This document shows positions 22,956-34,100 of a stretch of 64,000 nucleotides of DNA, piece by piece. The stretch is from Rhipidocladum racemiflorum (lineage: Eukaryota; Streptophyta; Magnoliopsida; Poales; Poaceae). Each line of letters begins with the position of its first letter. Position 1 is the stretch's first letter. Under the pieces are notes generated by a model, which was not told the DNA's origin, made no database searches, and was given only the letters and a program-made list of their open reading frames with translations. A program made the translations under genes and the position numbers. Location of the stretch: contig CM070577.1 in NCBI GenBank assembly GCA_036346355.1, positions 83,846,509-83,910,508 on the forward strand. The letters are read 5' to 3'.

Positions 22956-24122
22956 TTATTCTAGAATCAACTGCTTCAGCTCTTTGTTGTTCGGCACACA
23001 GATGCGGTCTCTAATCCACAATGTACCTTGCTCATCCAACTTGAAGTCCTTAGCCTTGTCCTCATCCATCTTTGACTTGATTCTCTTTATCTTATCATCA
23101 TCCTTTTGACCATCCCTGATCTGGTCTTCTAAGGTAGGCTTCACTTCTAAAGCAGCTAACAATCCTTCTAGTACCACTTCCAGTTTCATCTTCTGAAAAT
23201 CCTTACATAACTCAGCTTGACTATCTTCTATCAGCATACTCACGGTGTGGCTCTTCCGACTCAAGGCATCGGCTACCACATTAGCCTTGCCAGGGTGATA
23301 ATGGATTCCGACATTATAGTCCTTGATCAATTCCAACCATCTTCTTTGCCTCATATTCAGATCCGATTGAGTGAAGATATATTTAAGACTCTTATGGTCC
23401 GTATAAACTTCACATCTATTTCCAATAAGGTAATGACGCCACAATTTCAGAGCATGCACTACAGCAGCTAACTCCAAGTCATGTGTCGGGTAATTCTCCT
23501 CATGCGGCCTTAACTGCCTTGATGCATAAGCGACCACCTTTCTATTATGCATCAACACGCATCCAAGTCCTTGGTGCGATGCATCACAGTAAATATCAAA
23601 ACTATGGTGCACATCCGGCAATACCAATACTGGTGTTGATGTCAGTCGCTTCTTCAGCTCTTGAAAGCTCTTCTCACACACTGGCGTCCATGCATACTTC
23701 TTCTCTTTCTTCAACAATTGCATAAGTGGTCTAGCAATCATTGAGAATCCTTCAATGAATCGACGGTAATATCCCACCATTTCAAGAAAACTATGGATCT
23801 GGGTTACCGACTTCAGTTGCTCCCAATGCAATACTGCTTCTACTTTACTCGGATCAACTGCAACTCCCTCGGTGGTCATCATATGTCCAAGAAATTCCAC
23901 TTTACTCTTCCAAAAGTCACATTTGCTAAACTTAGCAAATAACTGCTGCTCTCGCAACTTCTCAAGAACTAGCCTCAGATGTTCGGTGTGTTCTTCTCTC
24001 GTCTTGGAGTAAACAAGTATGTCCTCTGTAAACACGACGACAAACTTATCCAAGTATTCTATGAAAACTTTATTCATCAAGTTCATGAAATATGCAGGTA
24101 CATTTGTCAGACCAAAGGACAT
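22956..24122 (-). pseudogene. RT palm/thumb and RNase H of element B
   Basis: The frame opens MSFGLTNVPAYFMNLMNKVF, the RT region around the active site, and continues through thumb and tether to RNase H (FDIYCDASHQGLGCVLM, YPTHDLELAAVVHALKLWRHY, VYTDHKSLKYIFTQ, ADALSRKSH). The catalytic box reads FTEDILVYSK where chromoviruses normally have FIDDILVYSK, so the first catalytic Asp is Glu here. The tail runs into the linker before integrase and stops at 22956. Together with the stop at 24183 this copy cannot make an active enzyme. Confidence 0.85.
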
Positions 24123-24182
24123 AACTGTAAACTCATAATGTCCATATCTTGATGAAAATGCAATCTTCGGTAAATCTTCTGA

Positions 24183-24960
24183 TCAAATCTTCAGCTGGTG
24201 ATACCCTGATCGCAGGTCGATCTTGTAGAAAACTCCAGCTCCTCTTAACTGATCAAACAAGTCATCGATCCTGGGTAGCGGATACTTATTCTTTATCGTT
24301 ACATCATTGAGTGCACGATAATCAATACACATCCAAAAACATCCATCTTTCTTCTTGACGAACAAGACGGGCGCTCCCCATGGCGACGAACTGGGTCTTA
24401 TGAATCTTTTCTCCAATAGCTCCTCGATCTGCTTCTTCATCTCCACCAACTCATCGGTAGACATCCGATAAGGTATCTTGGCTACCAGGGCAGTACAAGG
24501 TACTAACTCGATCACAAACTCAATGTCTCTATCTGGCAGCATACCGGGTAAATCTTCAGGAAAAACATCCGGGTACTCACTGACCACTGGTACATCTTCA
24601 ATACTAACTGCCTTCACACTGTTAACCATTAGTTGTCCATCTCGAACGGTAGTTGCTTGGAACTCAACTCTTCTACCATCTGGGCTTTCGGCTGATACGA
24701 CTCTTCGTCCACAGTCTAACACAGCTTTGTGCTTGGACAACCAATCCATTCCAAGTATAACATCTAGGGTCTGGGTATCCAATATAATAAGGTTTACTAG
24801 GAACTCTACCCCAGAACATCCTACATTAGATCGGAGTTTGATCCAGGGAATTGAACTAGTAACACATGTCTAAGGTTCACCATTCTTAACCCATTTTCAA
24901 CAGCAAAAATCCGAGATATAAAAGAATGCGAAGCTCCAGAATCAAACAAAATCAAGCAGG
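24183..24960 (-). pseudogene. Protease and RT N-terminal half of element B
   Basis: The upstream part shows an aspartic protease motif LFDSGASHSFIS (about 24915-24955) followed, after a stop, by TQTLDVILGMDWL and the segment typical of the protease-RT junction (SEYPDVFPEDLPG). RT fingers follow: IPYRMSTDELVEMKKQIEEL, IRPSSSPWGAPVLFVKKKDG, CIDYRALNDVTIKNKYPLPR, FYKIDLRSGYHQLKI. The frame ends at a TGA (24185-24183) just before the downstream RT block, at a position that fits a mutated CGA. The remaining domains continue in the pseudogene at 22956-24122. Confidence 0.85.
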
Positions 24961-25799
24961 TCTTGAGTTAACGATAACTTACCCAGATCTGACGTCCAAT
25001 GTGTTGAATCGTATCGGCTGACGTGGTTAATCCGACCTCTCACCATAGCTTGGGGTGCGGCTCCAGCTTGAGCGGTTCCACGGTTTCCTCCTAGTGTGGG
25101 CGTCCTTGTAGGCGTCGTTCCAAGGTTGAGGCGAATAGGCGTCACACCTCCTCCTTGCTTAGGGAAATTATTGGAGAAGTGCCCTGGCTCATTGCAACTG
25201 TAGTAGCATTTGACCATTGCGGGCTGGCTTCCTACTGGTGCAACTCTGGCTTGTGTTGGTGTCTGGTAATTCTGTCCGGCAGGTCTTGGTGCTGGTGGCG
25301 GTGTCGTAGCGACGTTCTGAGGTTAGAATTTGAAGAACTGATTAAGTGCAACTCTCAGCCTTTGTGCTCCTGGGCGAGCTCCCTGATGTGCCATCTGACG
25401 CTTCCCGTTGTCATCTAGCTCCTTGCGCTTGTCCTCCAGGATAAGAGCCTTGTTCATTAACTCCTGGAAATCAAGGGAGTGTGTGAGTGATCAGTCCCAC
25501 CTGTAGTCCTGAGTTCAGTCCCTTCATGAAGTGAGATTGTCTTGCCTTGTCCGTCGCTACATCTCTAGGTGCGTAGCGAGCCAACTGGGTGAACTTGTTC
25601 AAGTAATCAGCCATTGACTGGCTGCCTTGCTTCAGTGCCCTGAACTCTTCCTTTTTTAGATCCATCATTCCTTAAGGCATATGGTACTGACGGAAAGCAG
25701 TTGTGAACTTCTCCCAGGTGATCTCCTGTGGGTCCTCATGTGAAGCACAGAAATTCTCCCACCATTCAGCTGTCGTTCCTTCCAGCTGATGAGAAACAT
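24942..25799 (-). pseudogene. gag C-terminal half of element B
   Basis: The minus strand shows the Retrotrans_gag core YVSHQLEGTTAEWWENF, then WEKFTTAFRQYHMP, a stop, and MMDLKKEEFRALKQGSQSMA. After a proline-rich linker comes a damaged zinc knuckle, CYYSCNEPGHFSNNFPK. The first spacing has an extra residue and the final Cys is Phe, so it should not bind zinc as a normal CCHC box. Gag is split by the solo LTR at 25805-27451; removing the LTR and one copy of agagt brings ERVL directly before YVSHQLEG. Confidence 0.8.
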
Positions 25800-25804
25800 A
25801 GAGT

Positions 25805-27451
25805 TGAAGGACCATGTGGAGGTCCATCCATATTTGTGATGAGTATTTGACTTTATTTGAGCAAGGTGTGCTCAGGTTTGAGTTTGATTTGACTTGGAAT
25901 TGCATGTTTGAATTTATGATAAATGTGGACTAACATGCAGGAAGAAAAAGGTAAGTGTATTTTGGAATTTGCAAAATGGTTTGGTCCTTGTGGTACAGGT
26001 TCTTGAGGTAGCTATGGTCGTTGGTGAGTGCCGAGACTAGGTTGGGAGAACCGAGGTCCAGAACGGTCGAGGATGCCGACGAGATGGTTGGGCTCAAAAC
26101 AAGGATCACTTGGACGTCATGGAAATGGACTTGAGGTGGCTCATGGTTTTTGGTTTGGGTTGGAGGCTCGAAGAGGCGGAAACGGAGCGGTCAAGTCCGG
26201 CGGATGAAGGCCCGTTGCATCGGGTTGATCGGGTTTTTTTTAAAACCCATGTTTGGCCAATGTGGCCCATGTAAAGCCCGTGTGTGAGGGTGGAGTTAGT
26301 GGGTTAATCCTAGCCCTTGATGGAGTGCCCTAGGGTTTGAGACTCATCCAAGGGTGGTAGGTGGCTCAAGAGTAGTATAAATAGAGGGGTGGAGGGAGGC
26401 CTTCACCCCATTCATTCTTGGAGTTGTTGTGTTGCTCATTTGAGCTTTGCCCACTTAAGTGAGGCTTTGTAATCACACATCTCTGAATGAAATAGAAATT
26501 CCAAGAGCCAAATTTATTTTCTCGCAATTTAATTCTTGCAATTTACATTATGTCTTTACTTTCGGCATTTACTTTCATGTATTAAATTAAGCATTTACAT
26601 TCCCGTATTTACATTTATGATTGCTGGATTTTGTTCTTGACTTGAAGATTCGCATTCACCTCCTTCTATATTCTATTTGGATCTTTGCTCAAGATCGAGT
26701 CCATTTGCCAAAGTTTGTATGCCGCAAGAATTTATTTGTCAAGTTTCTATCAAGATCGCAAATCTGTCCTGAACTTGTTCTTCGCACAGCAGTCAGTCTT
26801 TGATTTTAGAAAAATCTATAAAAAAATCCTTTTTAAGTTTTTCTTATTGGATAATGTGTGCGACTCATATATCCATCTGTGGAAAAATTTTGGAGTCCAT
26901 TGGTTGCACCGTTTGTGAGCTATGAGGTGAAAACCGAGCCCTAAATTTTCTGATCAAAGTTCCTGACTGTCTGTACTCCATGATTTTTCCTGTTTGTTCT
27001 ACCAGGATTTTGGGGTTGATTTTCGGTGGAGTGTTGCATGACTCATCTGCTCATAGGGTGAAAAATTCCTAAAAATGTTAGAGCAACAGAAGTCCACCAA
27101 CCACCTGCTCCAAGTGGGGACAATTCCTGAAAAAAATCTGCTTTTGCTTTTCTAAAAGAGGCTTTTTGTGATTTTGCTTGATCTCTTTTAGAAAAGAAGT
27201 CTTTGAATTAATTCCTCTTTATTTTGGACACTTAACAACCAAGATTGTGATTTACAAATCCCTCATATGATTCATGGTTCTCATCCATGCAAACTAGGGA
27301 TACACATAGTTGTTGAGTCGTTCCGGTTTTTGCGGGTTTCGCGAATTTGAGGAGCACCGGTTTCCTTGCGGGATTATTTTGAGTACTTTGAGTGGGGGAA
27401 ATTTTATTTAGGATCATTCACCCCCCCTTTGATCACCATCTCGGTCTTTCA
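25805..27451 (+). repeat. Solo LTR nested in gag of element B
   Basis: It starts TGAAGGACC and ends GGTCTTTCA, which are inverted ends with one mismatch. It is flanked by the 5-bp duplication agagt (25800-25804 and 27452-27456). A TATA box (gtataaataga) lies near 26373, followed by about 1 kb of leader. The tail attcacccccccttt and GGTCTTTCA resembles Copia (Sirevirus-like) LTR ends of grasses. There is no internal region, so it arose by LTR-LTR recombination. No coding sequence is seen. Confidence 0.8.
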
Positions 27452-27456
27452 AGAGT

Positions 27457-27827
27457 ACTCTCTCATTCCCCATGCACAGAGTGATGTGCAGCTTCCTTTC
27501 AATAGACCTTAGCCAATCATCTGCCTCCAATGGGTTTGCATTCCCAGAGAACGTGAGCGAATGGGTACTCATGAACTCTTAAAGTCTGGAGTTCTGACGC
27601 TGCCCCTGATTAGCTTGGTTGGCCTTGTTGGCAGCGGCTTAGGCAATAACTTGCTGCATCTGTTGCATCATTGCATGCATCAACTGTGTCTGAGCGGCAA
27701 GAAAAGCTCCAAAGTTCTGCATGTCAACTGGTGGTGCTGGCTGGGGCGCAGGTGCTCCATCATTGGGGTTTCCTGTAGGACAAGAACCACTTCCACTTCC
27801 TCCGTTGTTGCCGCGAGTGTTCACCAT
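27457..27827 (-). pseudogene. gag N-terminal half of element B
   Basis: The likely start is ATG 27827, giving MVNTRGNNGGSGSGS, then a Pro/Ala-rich stretch and DMQNFGAFLAAQTQLMHAMM, an arrangement also seen in the gag of element C (HLDQFVTAQTQLMQTMM). Further on, NPLEADDWLRSIERKLHI and NERVL belong to the gag core. The frame changes between these blocks. The reading is cut at 27456 by the solo LTR and resumes at 25799. Confidence 0.75.
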
Positions 27828-28249
27828 CTGCCGATTACTCCAAGGTTTAGAGATGAGAGGGAAACAAGAATAGACAAGTAGTCGAGAACTTATGCGGGGT
27901 GAAAGGTATAACTCAAAATTCAATTTTATTAATTATTAATAACTTGGTATGGTTGCTCACAATGCCTAAGGGCTTTGCAACACATATTGCACACTCAACA
28001 ATCAAGAAAATCAAAATTAAACTAACACACTGGAGTCTAATGCCTAAAGGGCGACTCTTATTACTCTAAGACATGACTCAACACTGAAATCTCAACTGCT
28101 AAGCCTAACGCTCACTCATCGATCCATCCCCCATGGGAACAACCAGGGGTACACTTGGGTGGGTGTGGCGGCATTGGCGCGAAACGATCTCCATGACCAA
28201 CAACAGCTATGGTCGATGAAGCAACGTCCTCCTCCAGCTCTGGCGCTGG

Positions 28250-28969
28250 TTATGGCTCTGGCTTCTCAGGGTCTGGGTCGTGCAGCTCCAACATTGGCTC
28301 CGGTGCTGGCCTGTACAGTGCCATCTCCAACTCGTCGATCCTCCGTGAAGAGTGGGCAATATACTCCCTAGCCTCTCGTAGCTGCCTCCTCACATCTTCG
28401 ATTTCATCGCGGGCCCTCTGCAACTCCTGAACTATCTCGTCGATAGCATCCTCCTGGGCGACAAAAAACCTCGCCAGGTGAGTGATTGTGGCGTCCTCCT
28501 CCGCTATCAACTCCCGATTGAGGCGGCTGTCTCTGCGCGGATGGTGATGAAACACAGTGCCCTCCAATTCTGAAGAGTAGGTGCGAGCGATCTGTCGCAT
28601 CACCCGATGCGACGTCTCTTGAATCACGGCCCCAAACAAAGACCTCCTCACTGTGATGTAGATAGGACGACTCGCCATGGTCTTCTCTCTGGCATACACA
28701 GTGATCTTGACGTCCCATGCTTGGACCAGTCCTACTTTTACTATGGTGGTTCCCCAATAGATCAGTCTGTCAAAACCCCCAAGTAGCCGCATCATACGCC
28801 ATAACTCAGCGGCATAACCTCCTTCATGTTCAGCATAGTTGTTGATCATCTTCATCTCCCAAAGACACTCACGTAAGAACGCAACAATTTTCAAATGAAG
28901 TGAGAACAAGAAACATTCAGCAAAGGGGTAGGAACAAGAGAGAAGGCGATAAGTAGAGAGTTCATGCAT
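28250..28969 (-). CDS. Upstream ORF (ORF0-like) of element B
   Basis: An uninterrupted 239-codon frame lies between the primer-binding site and gag on the same strand. It has no gag or pol motif. Visible are MASRPIYITVRRSLFGAVI, an Arg-rich block, and a C-terminal helical, charged stretch (QELQRARDEIEDVRRQLREA then YIAHSSRRIDELEMAL) with heptad-like spacing. I recall an extra ORF0 upstream of gag in rice RIRE3/RIRE8-type chromoviruses; identity with it is inference. The true start is uncertain: the first ATG (28969) is only 85 bp from the primer-binding site, and later ATGs are possible. It is notable that this frame is open while every other gene of B is broken. Confidence 0.6.
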   Translation of the reverse strand: MHELSTYRLLSCSYPFAECFLFSLHLKIVAFLRECLWEMKMINNYAEHEGGYAAELWRMMRLLGGFDRLIYWGTTIVKVGLVQAWDVKITVYAREKTMASRPIYITVRRSLFGAVIQETSHRVMRQIARTYSSELEGTVFHHHPRRDSRLNRELIAEEDATITHLARFFVAQEDAIDEIVQELQRARDEIEDVRRQLREAREYIAHSSRRIDELEMALYRPAPEPMLELHDPDPEKPEP

Positions 28970-29053
28970 TATCTTGGCAAACTTTTAACTTTAGAAAATA
29001 GTTTTATCCTCACTACGACCATTCTAACTAAGGGTAGGTCCTACAGTCAGTAT

Positions 29054-29066
29054 GGCTCTGATACCA
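29054..29066 (-). promoter_or_regulatory. Primer-binding site of element B
   Basis: The minus strand reads tggtatcagagcc, the sequence complementary to the 3' end of initiator Met tRNA. It starts four bases after the end of the 5' LTR (29071). Confidence 0.85.
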
Positions 29067-29070
29067 CCTC

Positions 29071-30890
29071 TGTCGGGACTCGAATATGCAAATCCGGACC
29101 CTCCATGTATTCAGCACTAGTCCAAGATCACGCTATTGCACACAATCTCAACATCATAAAGTCTAACCCTTGATTGTAATCACCAAGCAATGTCCAATAC
29201 CGTGGACTCGGGCATTCGAATGGGTTGTACACTCTGCAGAGGTTATACACTTTACCCACAAGATACAATCAAACACCACCAAGGTGAGTGATCGTAACAA
29301 AGCCTTTCCAAAGCTACTTCTAGACCTGGTACTACCCGCTAAAGTTTCAACACTAAAGGGACTGGTTACCACACTCAGGGCCCCCCTTTTGCCCCATGTG
29401 AGCCTACCCGCAGACCCAGGTCTCACACCACCACGACAGTACCAAAGACTAGTCATCACAGTTTACTCAGCTAGGTCTGTCCCATTCCAGACTTGTGGCT
29501 GTATGCTGGACTCAGTTCAAATTCTTGCAATGTTAAGTCCTTTGGGTGACCGAGGCAAGACTACCCAAGGATTTACAAGTAACCAAAACAATAAACCAAA
29601 TGCGACCTCCCAAGTGCCACACCTGGCCCACCAGAACAATCTTGTCACTTGCCTCAGTCGAAATCATTTAATCACCCCGTTGCTTACCATGCACCACGTG
29701 CCATCAACATCATCAATAACACATGTAGCGATTTCCAAAAACATGTTCCATCTCTTATTAAGTCAAGATTAATTTCCGACATTCAAAATTACATCAATAG
29801 CACGATTGCATGGCTAAGCTGGCTAATTATGATCTAATTAACCCATGTTGGCAAAGTATTAGTGTCCAACTATTATTCCACATCTTAGGGTGACAAGTGA
29901 TTCATGGCATACAATTATTGTAGACAAGGTGGCATAATCAGATAGGTCACATAACTATTCCCGAAATTATTCAAAAGCATTTTAATTAAACTAGCATGCA
30001 ATAATTTCAATAAACATAGTTTCGAAAGTGGGATCAACATGATGAAAGCATAACTTGCCTTCAAAGAGTACTGGTTTTGGGTCTTGAACTTGTTCCTGGG
30101 TCAAAACTTCTCCTTCGAAGCCTTCGGGTAGTTCAACGTCTACGCGTATCGGATAAATAAACAATAAATAAATAAAACAGAGGAAAAACTCATGTCCAAA
30201 AATTAAATACAATTCACCATTAAATAGAGCTCAGTTTTATAAAAATTTAGAAATTGGAATCAACTCAATCGGAGTTAAAACACAAAAGTTATAGCCGTTT
30301 GAAGTTTGAAAAATCAATTAAAAGAATAAACCAAATTAATTCATTTATTTTTCTATTGAAAATTCCGAAATATGATGTCAGCTGACGTCAGCGCCGAAAT
30401 TGGTTTTCCACCGAATTATTTTTCTAAAGGAAAATCGATTTATTGCGTCATGCTTGCGTCAGCCGGTACATAGACCCAGTCCACGGTTCGAGTTTGGTCC
30501 ACCGTGGACCCGATCCACGGGTACACGTGTCGCTAACACATGGGTCCCACCCATGATGACGTCATGCTCACGTCAGCACGGCACGGCCGACTCGGCTGAC
30601 ACGCGGGTCCCACCGAGGACGTCACCATGACGTCATTGCTGACGTCACACGCGCGCGGGCACATACGCTGACATGCGGGCCCAATGCTGACGGCACGCGT
30701 GACGTCAGTGACGACCGGGCGATGGCCACGCTGACCGTGACTCTTCAGCTTCATGCAACATTGCACGATCTGGACCGTTCGTTTGAAATCCGACGGTCCA
30801 GATTAGATCTAATCTTGCACGTTTTGAGTTTAACGTGATTGATCTAGACCTTTTGATTTAGATCGGACGGCTGAGATCCTATCTGGATCC
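29071..30890 (-). repeat. 5' LTR of element B, truncated
   Basis: Colinear with the 3' LTR from its end (tgtcgggact at 29071), with about 0.5 kb missing after 29155. It breaks off near 30890 within a block also present near 19385. It holds six GACGTCA sites between 30370 and 30710. Beyond the break lies the end of a plus-strand LTR (element C). No gene is supported. Confidence 0.75.
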
Positions 30891-30930
30891 CACGTAGGTC
30901 CGGATTTGCAAATTCGGTTCCCGATAGAGG

Positions 30931-30943
30931 TGGTATCAGAGCC
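30931..30943 (+). promoter_or_regulatory. Primer-binding site of element C
   Basis: The sequence tggtatcagagcc follows the LTR tail tttgcaaattcggttcccgata by four bases. Only about 30 bp of the LTR remain before it. Confidence 0.85.
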
Positions 30944-31192
30944 ATACCGACTGTCGGTCTTGACCCTAGATAGATTTGCCGTCTTTAGGAGCTTCAAAAT
31001 TATTTTCTAAAAGAGAAAATTTAACTTGAAAGAATAATATGTTCTTGACTTATCTTATTCTTCCATTCTTTCCCTTTTGCTGAGATTTCTATCTTTCCCC
31101 ACCGGTTTAACTGGAAATCTTACCTGAGCTGTTCCAAATAGTTAACGATTTTTCACACTTAAGGAGAAAGCACATGGTGTTGCTGTCAACCC

Positions 31193-34100
31193 TGTAACAC
31201 CCCAAAATTTTGCTTCTCTTAAATTCATGTGTGATTTGGCACTTTGGTGAATTTTTGGAATTTTCTGGAATTTATTTGGATTTATTTGGAATTTATTTGA
31301 ATTTATTCCATTTTGAAATAATTAAAGAATTTAATTTTGCAAATAAAATTTTGTTGGAAATATTTTATTTGAGTCCAAAATGATCCAAAATATTTTCCAG
31401 AATTTTTCTGGAATTTTTCTGAGTCATTTGCTATTTTTTAATGAATTAAATGAATTACTGGGAATTATTTTAAATATTAAATCGCTGGAAATCCAACTCG
31501 GGTCGAGTATCGTTTCATCCGATCGAAGTCGGAACCAGTCGGACTCGAGTCCGACCGAGCGATTGACTCGATCAAACCAAATCAAAACCCTAATCAATCC
31601 CAACCGTTGGATCAAGATCCAACGGCCGAGATCCGCCTGCACGTTCGAGCCAGATCCGCCCGGATCCGATCGCGCCCGTCGCGATCGTGGCCGTTGATCG
31701 TGCCACGCGGACGGCCGGCGTCATCGTCTCCGCCGAGTCCGGCCGGACTCGCCGCCGCGCCGCCGTAGAATTAGGTTTCCGTCTCGCACGAACGCCGAGG
31801 CTATTTAAAGCCCTGGTCACGCCCGAGGTTGCCCTCATCCTTGCGCACCGTTCCCGAACCATCTCGCTGAAGCCGCCCGTTTGCCGCGGCGAGCTCGCCA
31901 GTAGTTGAGCGCCACTCCGCATGATTTTTGCTTTCGGTTCCGCCGCCGTCCGTCGTCTTCCGCCGAGAAGGAGCGAATCCGGAATCCCGTGACGAGCCTT
32001 GCGAAGGAAGGACTCATCTCGCCGAGCAACCGAAACGCCATCGGGCTCGTCGTCGTTTCGTCTCCGTGGTCGCAGCACCGCCAGCCGCCATCACCCTCGC
32101 GAGCTCGTGGACCGTCCGATCTTGATCGTGCGGTTGAGGTGAGTTCACGTGTTCCAAACCCGGTTAGATCTGGACCGTTGGATCAAGATCCAACGGTTCA
32201 CAATCGCCACGTGCCGTAGTAGTGATTATTATAGGATTAGATCTGGACCGTCCGATCTAGATCGAACGGCCCACGATCATCGAGTAGATTCAACGCGTTA
32301 ACCCTGGATCTAATCGCGACCGTTGAATTTCAAATCAACGGCCGGGATTGCGCCACGTGTTGGGAAGCCTGACCGTCGCGGGCCGCCAATCGCGCGTGCG
32401 TGTGACGCTGACACGCGGGGCCCGCGTGTCAGAGGGCCCGCATGTCAGTGGCTAATCCAGCCAAGCGCTGACGTCACCCATGACGTCACAGTGGGTCCCA
32501 CATGTCAGCACCGTGGGCTGAGTCCCCGCTGACGTCAGCGATGACGTCACCCGAGTGGGCCCACATGTCAGCGACACGTAGAGTCGTGGACCGAGTCCAC
32601 GGTAGACCCGAGCCGAGCGTGGACCAAGTCCATGGACCGGCTGACGTCAGCCAACCAATCAGAGGCTGCCACGTGTCCATGCTGACGCAATAATTAATTT
32701 CCGAAAAAGAAAATGATTTATTAATTCGAAATAATGATTTCAGATTTTGTTTCAAACTTCAAACGCTTATAACTTTTGCGTTTCAACTCCGATTTGAGTG
32801 ATTCAAATTTCTAAATTTGTATAAAATTAAGATCTACTTAAATATAAATTTTATTTAATTTTTGGACTAAAGTTTTTCTCTGTAAAATTATTTAATTGAT
32901 TATTTAAACTTTAAATAATCATAACTTTTGCGTCTTAACTCCAAATTTGACGATTCCAGTTTCTAAAAATCCATAAAATTATGTTCTTTCTGTTTGTGGA
33001 TTTTATCTGGATGTTTGGACACTTTTTGCCTATTGTTTATTCGTGTATTTGCTATTTGCACGCTTTACGAGTAGACGTTGAAGTGCCGGAAGGATTCGAA
33101 GGAGAAGTATTGACTCAAGATCCAACTCAAGACCAAGAGCAAGTACTTTTTGAAGGCAAGTTATGCTTTGACCATGTTGATCCTATTTCGAAATCTATTT
33201 TGATTTAAACTATTGCATGCTAGATCAATTAGAAAGATACTTTGTTTAAACATGGGGGTTAGATAAATACCAATTTGCTGTATGACACCTTGATTACTTA
33301 AGTATGTGCCATGACCCTTTGTCACCCTAGTTGTGGATTACTAGTTGGACATTATTAAATTGCCAACATGGGTTTAGACCGTTGTAGTATCGCTTAGACA
33401 CATACGTGCTCATAACATGATTTTGGACAATCAAATGTTAATATTGACTTAATGATATATTGAACCTGTTTTGGAAAAGTATCATGTGATGTTGACGACG
33501 TGGTGCATGGTAATCAGCGGGGTTTGATAAACGATTTTCGGCCGGGGCATGTGGCAAGAGTAATCAGTGGGCAGTTGTGGCATTGGGGATGTTGATTTGG
33601 TTCTTCGGGTAGTCTTGCCCTGGTCACTCTAAGGACTTAACCTTGCAAGCCTTTGAACTGGTCATACTTGCAACCACATGGGTGGAATGGGACGGCCCTA
33701 GTTGACTAAGTCGCTAAGGACTCACTTGTGGAGCCTCAGGGTGTCAATTACACCGTTTGTGTGATTGTGCGGGGAGCGTATCGTGGTCGTGGCCGAGATA
33801 CCCATCTAACGGTGTGTTGGTCCCATACTTCGCCTTGGCTAAGGGAAGGGATGGTGTAGAGCACGAACCCAGGAGAGGACCACTGTGTTGTTTGAGGCTT
33901 AGAAAGGCTTTATTACGAGGAACTTCGCCTTTGTGGTGTTTGTTGTATCTTGTGGGTAAAGTGCATAACCTCTGCAGAGTTTAGAATCTATTCGAATAGC
34001 CGAGTCCACTGTGATCGACAATGCTCGGGGATTACAATCAAGGGTTAGACTTTACGAAAATAACTTGGATTTGAAAGGTTGGTTTGGTTTAATAATGAAG

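Larger units (their letters stand above)
3585..30890 (-). mobile_element. Chromovirus-type Gypsy element B (Tekay/Del-like), nested and broken
   Basis: On the minus strand the order is: truncated 5' LTR (30890-29071), a tRNA-iMet-type primer-binding site (29066-29054), upstream ORF0 (28969-28250), gag (27827-24942), protease-RT-RNase H-integrase-chromodomain (about 24960-21705), a polypurine tract (21677-21665), then 3' LTR material (21664-3585). LTRs of about 3.5 kb starting TGTAACATCCC and ending CCCGACA, together with a chromodomain-like integrase tail, point to the Tekay/Del chromovirus group. Inserted within it are element A, a solo LTR (25805-27451) and a MITE (21190-21419). Several stop codons make it non-functional. 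Confidence 0.75.

Noticed and set aside
29054..29066. tRNA gene suspected from tRNA-like sequence
   Set aside because: It is a short complement to a tRNA 3' end next to an LTR, which is a primer-binding site; the same applies at 30931 and 50578.
32981..33208. Plus-strand ORF with a plausible acidic peptide (RVDVEVPEGFEGEVLTQ)
   Set aside because: The same stretch recurs in inverted or direct form in every LTR of this family (for example near 18700 and 30100) as non-coding LTR sequence; other copies break the frame. Its conservation may still deserve a look at the nucleotide level.
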